A stretch of DNA of 64,000 nt, taken from positions 1,550,001 through 1,614,000 of the forward strand of contig OZ244935.1 in the NCBI GenBank assembly GCA_965222005.1, given 5' to 3'. Both the position numbers and the translations under genes were made by a program. Position 1 is the stretch's first letter, and the number at the start of each line of letters is the position of its first letter. Positions 63,615 to 64,000 of the stretch are shown one piece after another. The notes beneath the pieces were generated by a model that worked only from the letters and a program-made list of their open reading frames with translations, was not told the DNA's origin and did no database searches. Source of the stretch: CBDCTM01 sp965222005. GTDB taxonomy: Bacteria > Bacteroidota > Bacteroidia > Chitinophagales > Saprospiraceae.

Positions 63615-64000
63615 TCAACAGAAAATCATAAATATCGCCGGCCGTTTGTGCAAATCAGGCAAGGCTTCCTTTTTCCATTCTCCGATGCGCCTGCTGTGGA
63701 TGTATTGCTCAGGCAGTGTGAGATCAGCCGCGATGCCAAAATAAGTATCGGCAGATAAATGTTGAAGTGCCAAGTCCACAACCGCCGTATTTCGGTAAGG
63801 CGTTTCGATGAATAGCTGCGTTTGTCGATGGCGGCGCGCCTGCTGTTCGAGCCTGCGCAATTCCCGCGCCAGCTCTGGCTTTTTGGCAGGCAGATAGCCG
63901 TGGAAACAAAAAGACTGGCCATTCATTCCGCTGGCCATCAGAGCCAGCAAAATCGAAGAAGGCCCTACCAGCGGGACCACCTCGATGCCTTGCCGGTGAG
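63615..64000 (-). CDS. RsmI-like SAM-dependent methyltransferase, partial
   Basis: The C-terminal part of a protein that enters from the right edge in frame (HRQGIEVVPLVGPSSILLAL) and stops at 63615. The motif VVPLVGPSSILLALMASGMN, followed by FCFHGYLPAKKPE and LFIETPYRNT, matches the tetrapyrrole-methylase fold family that includes RsmI, which methylates the 2'-OH of C1402 in 16S rRNA. Bacteroidota have a divergent member of about this kind. A start inside the window (GTG at 63980) is not real, since homology continues upstream. The 154 nt between it and repeat copy B show nothing clear. Confidence 0.8.
   Translation of the reverse strand, partial: HRQGIEVVPLVGPSSILLALMASGMNGQSFCFHGYLPAKKPELARELRRLEQQARRHRQTQLFIETPYRNTAVVDLALQHLSADTYFGIAADLTLPEQYIHSRRIGEWKKEALPDLHKRPAIFMIFC

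Overview
The window looks like a chromosomal segment of a free-living Bacteroidota bacterium, most like the Saprospiria or neighbouring lineages. The signs are type IX secretion (T9SS) cargo with both kinds of C-terminal sorting domain, a PorP/SprF protein, a CHU_C 'gliding motility-associated' adhesin, phylum-specific outer-membrane families (DUF5723, DUF6029, DUF6089, Omp28), promoters of the TAnnTTTG type, and starts without clear Shine-Dalgarno sequences. No rRNA, tRNA or CRISPR array was seen. This placement is inferred from gene content only.

Layout. 1-3.9 kb: edge of a DUF1232 gene, a lone exbD, a polysaccharide deacetylase, gltX and a 64-residue protein. 4-13 kb: a classic T9SS trio of giant CHU_C adhesin, PorP/SprF and PD40-OmpA protein. 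13.3-15.6 kb: ECF sigma factor, probable anti-sigma protein and a DUF4097-like effector. 15.7-21.5 kb: a beta-CASP hydrolase, a lipoprotein, a DUF5723 barrel protein and a T9SS-exported esterase. 21.6-24.2 kb: a minus-strand metal-homeostasis operon (DtxR/MntR regulator, binding protein, ATPase, but no permease) with a palindromic operator. 24.2-35 kb: nitroreductase, K+-dependent membrane pyrophosphatase, Prc protease, ABC-F protein, then a TlpA/DUF6029/Omp28 group. 35-40 kb: housekeeping cluster pheT, coiled-coil gene, zapA, rny.

40.5-46.8 kb holds the most unusual locus. It comprises a TolC-like protein with an extra C-terminal alpha/beta domain, a HlyD-type adaptor overlapping it by 4 nt, a TackOD1 zinc-ribbon protein with what looks like a catalytically dead GGDEF domain, and a processive GT2 glycosyltransferase. 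Together these suggest an uncharacterised polysaccharide synthesis and export system. It may end with a small hydrophobic ORF.

46.8-54.8 kb is accessory DNA: an AT-rich M4 metallopeptidase interrupted by one in-frame TAG, an AT-rich barrel-like protein, a decayed T9SS sorting-domain fragment, another T9SS cargo, an LEA-like gene made of five 120-bp tandem units, and a complete ISKra4-family insertion sequence with 20-bp inverted repeats and a 9-bp target duplication. 54.8-64 kb returns to core genes: a helix-hairpin-helix protein, an OmpA-like protein, xerD, an Ig-like lipoprotein, lptB, a LysE exporter, yjbQ, a DUF6089 protein, nadA and the end of an RsmI-like methyltransferase.

Three kinds of palindromic, MITE-like repeat are scattered between genes: a 149-bp element (2 copies), a 106-bp element (2 copies, next to mntR and nadA) and a single ~157-bp element at 40.3 kb.
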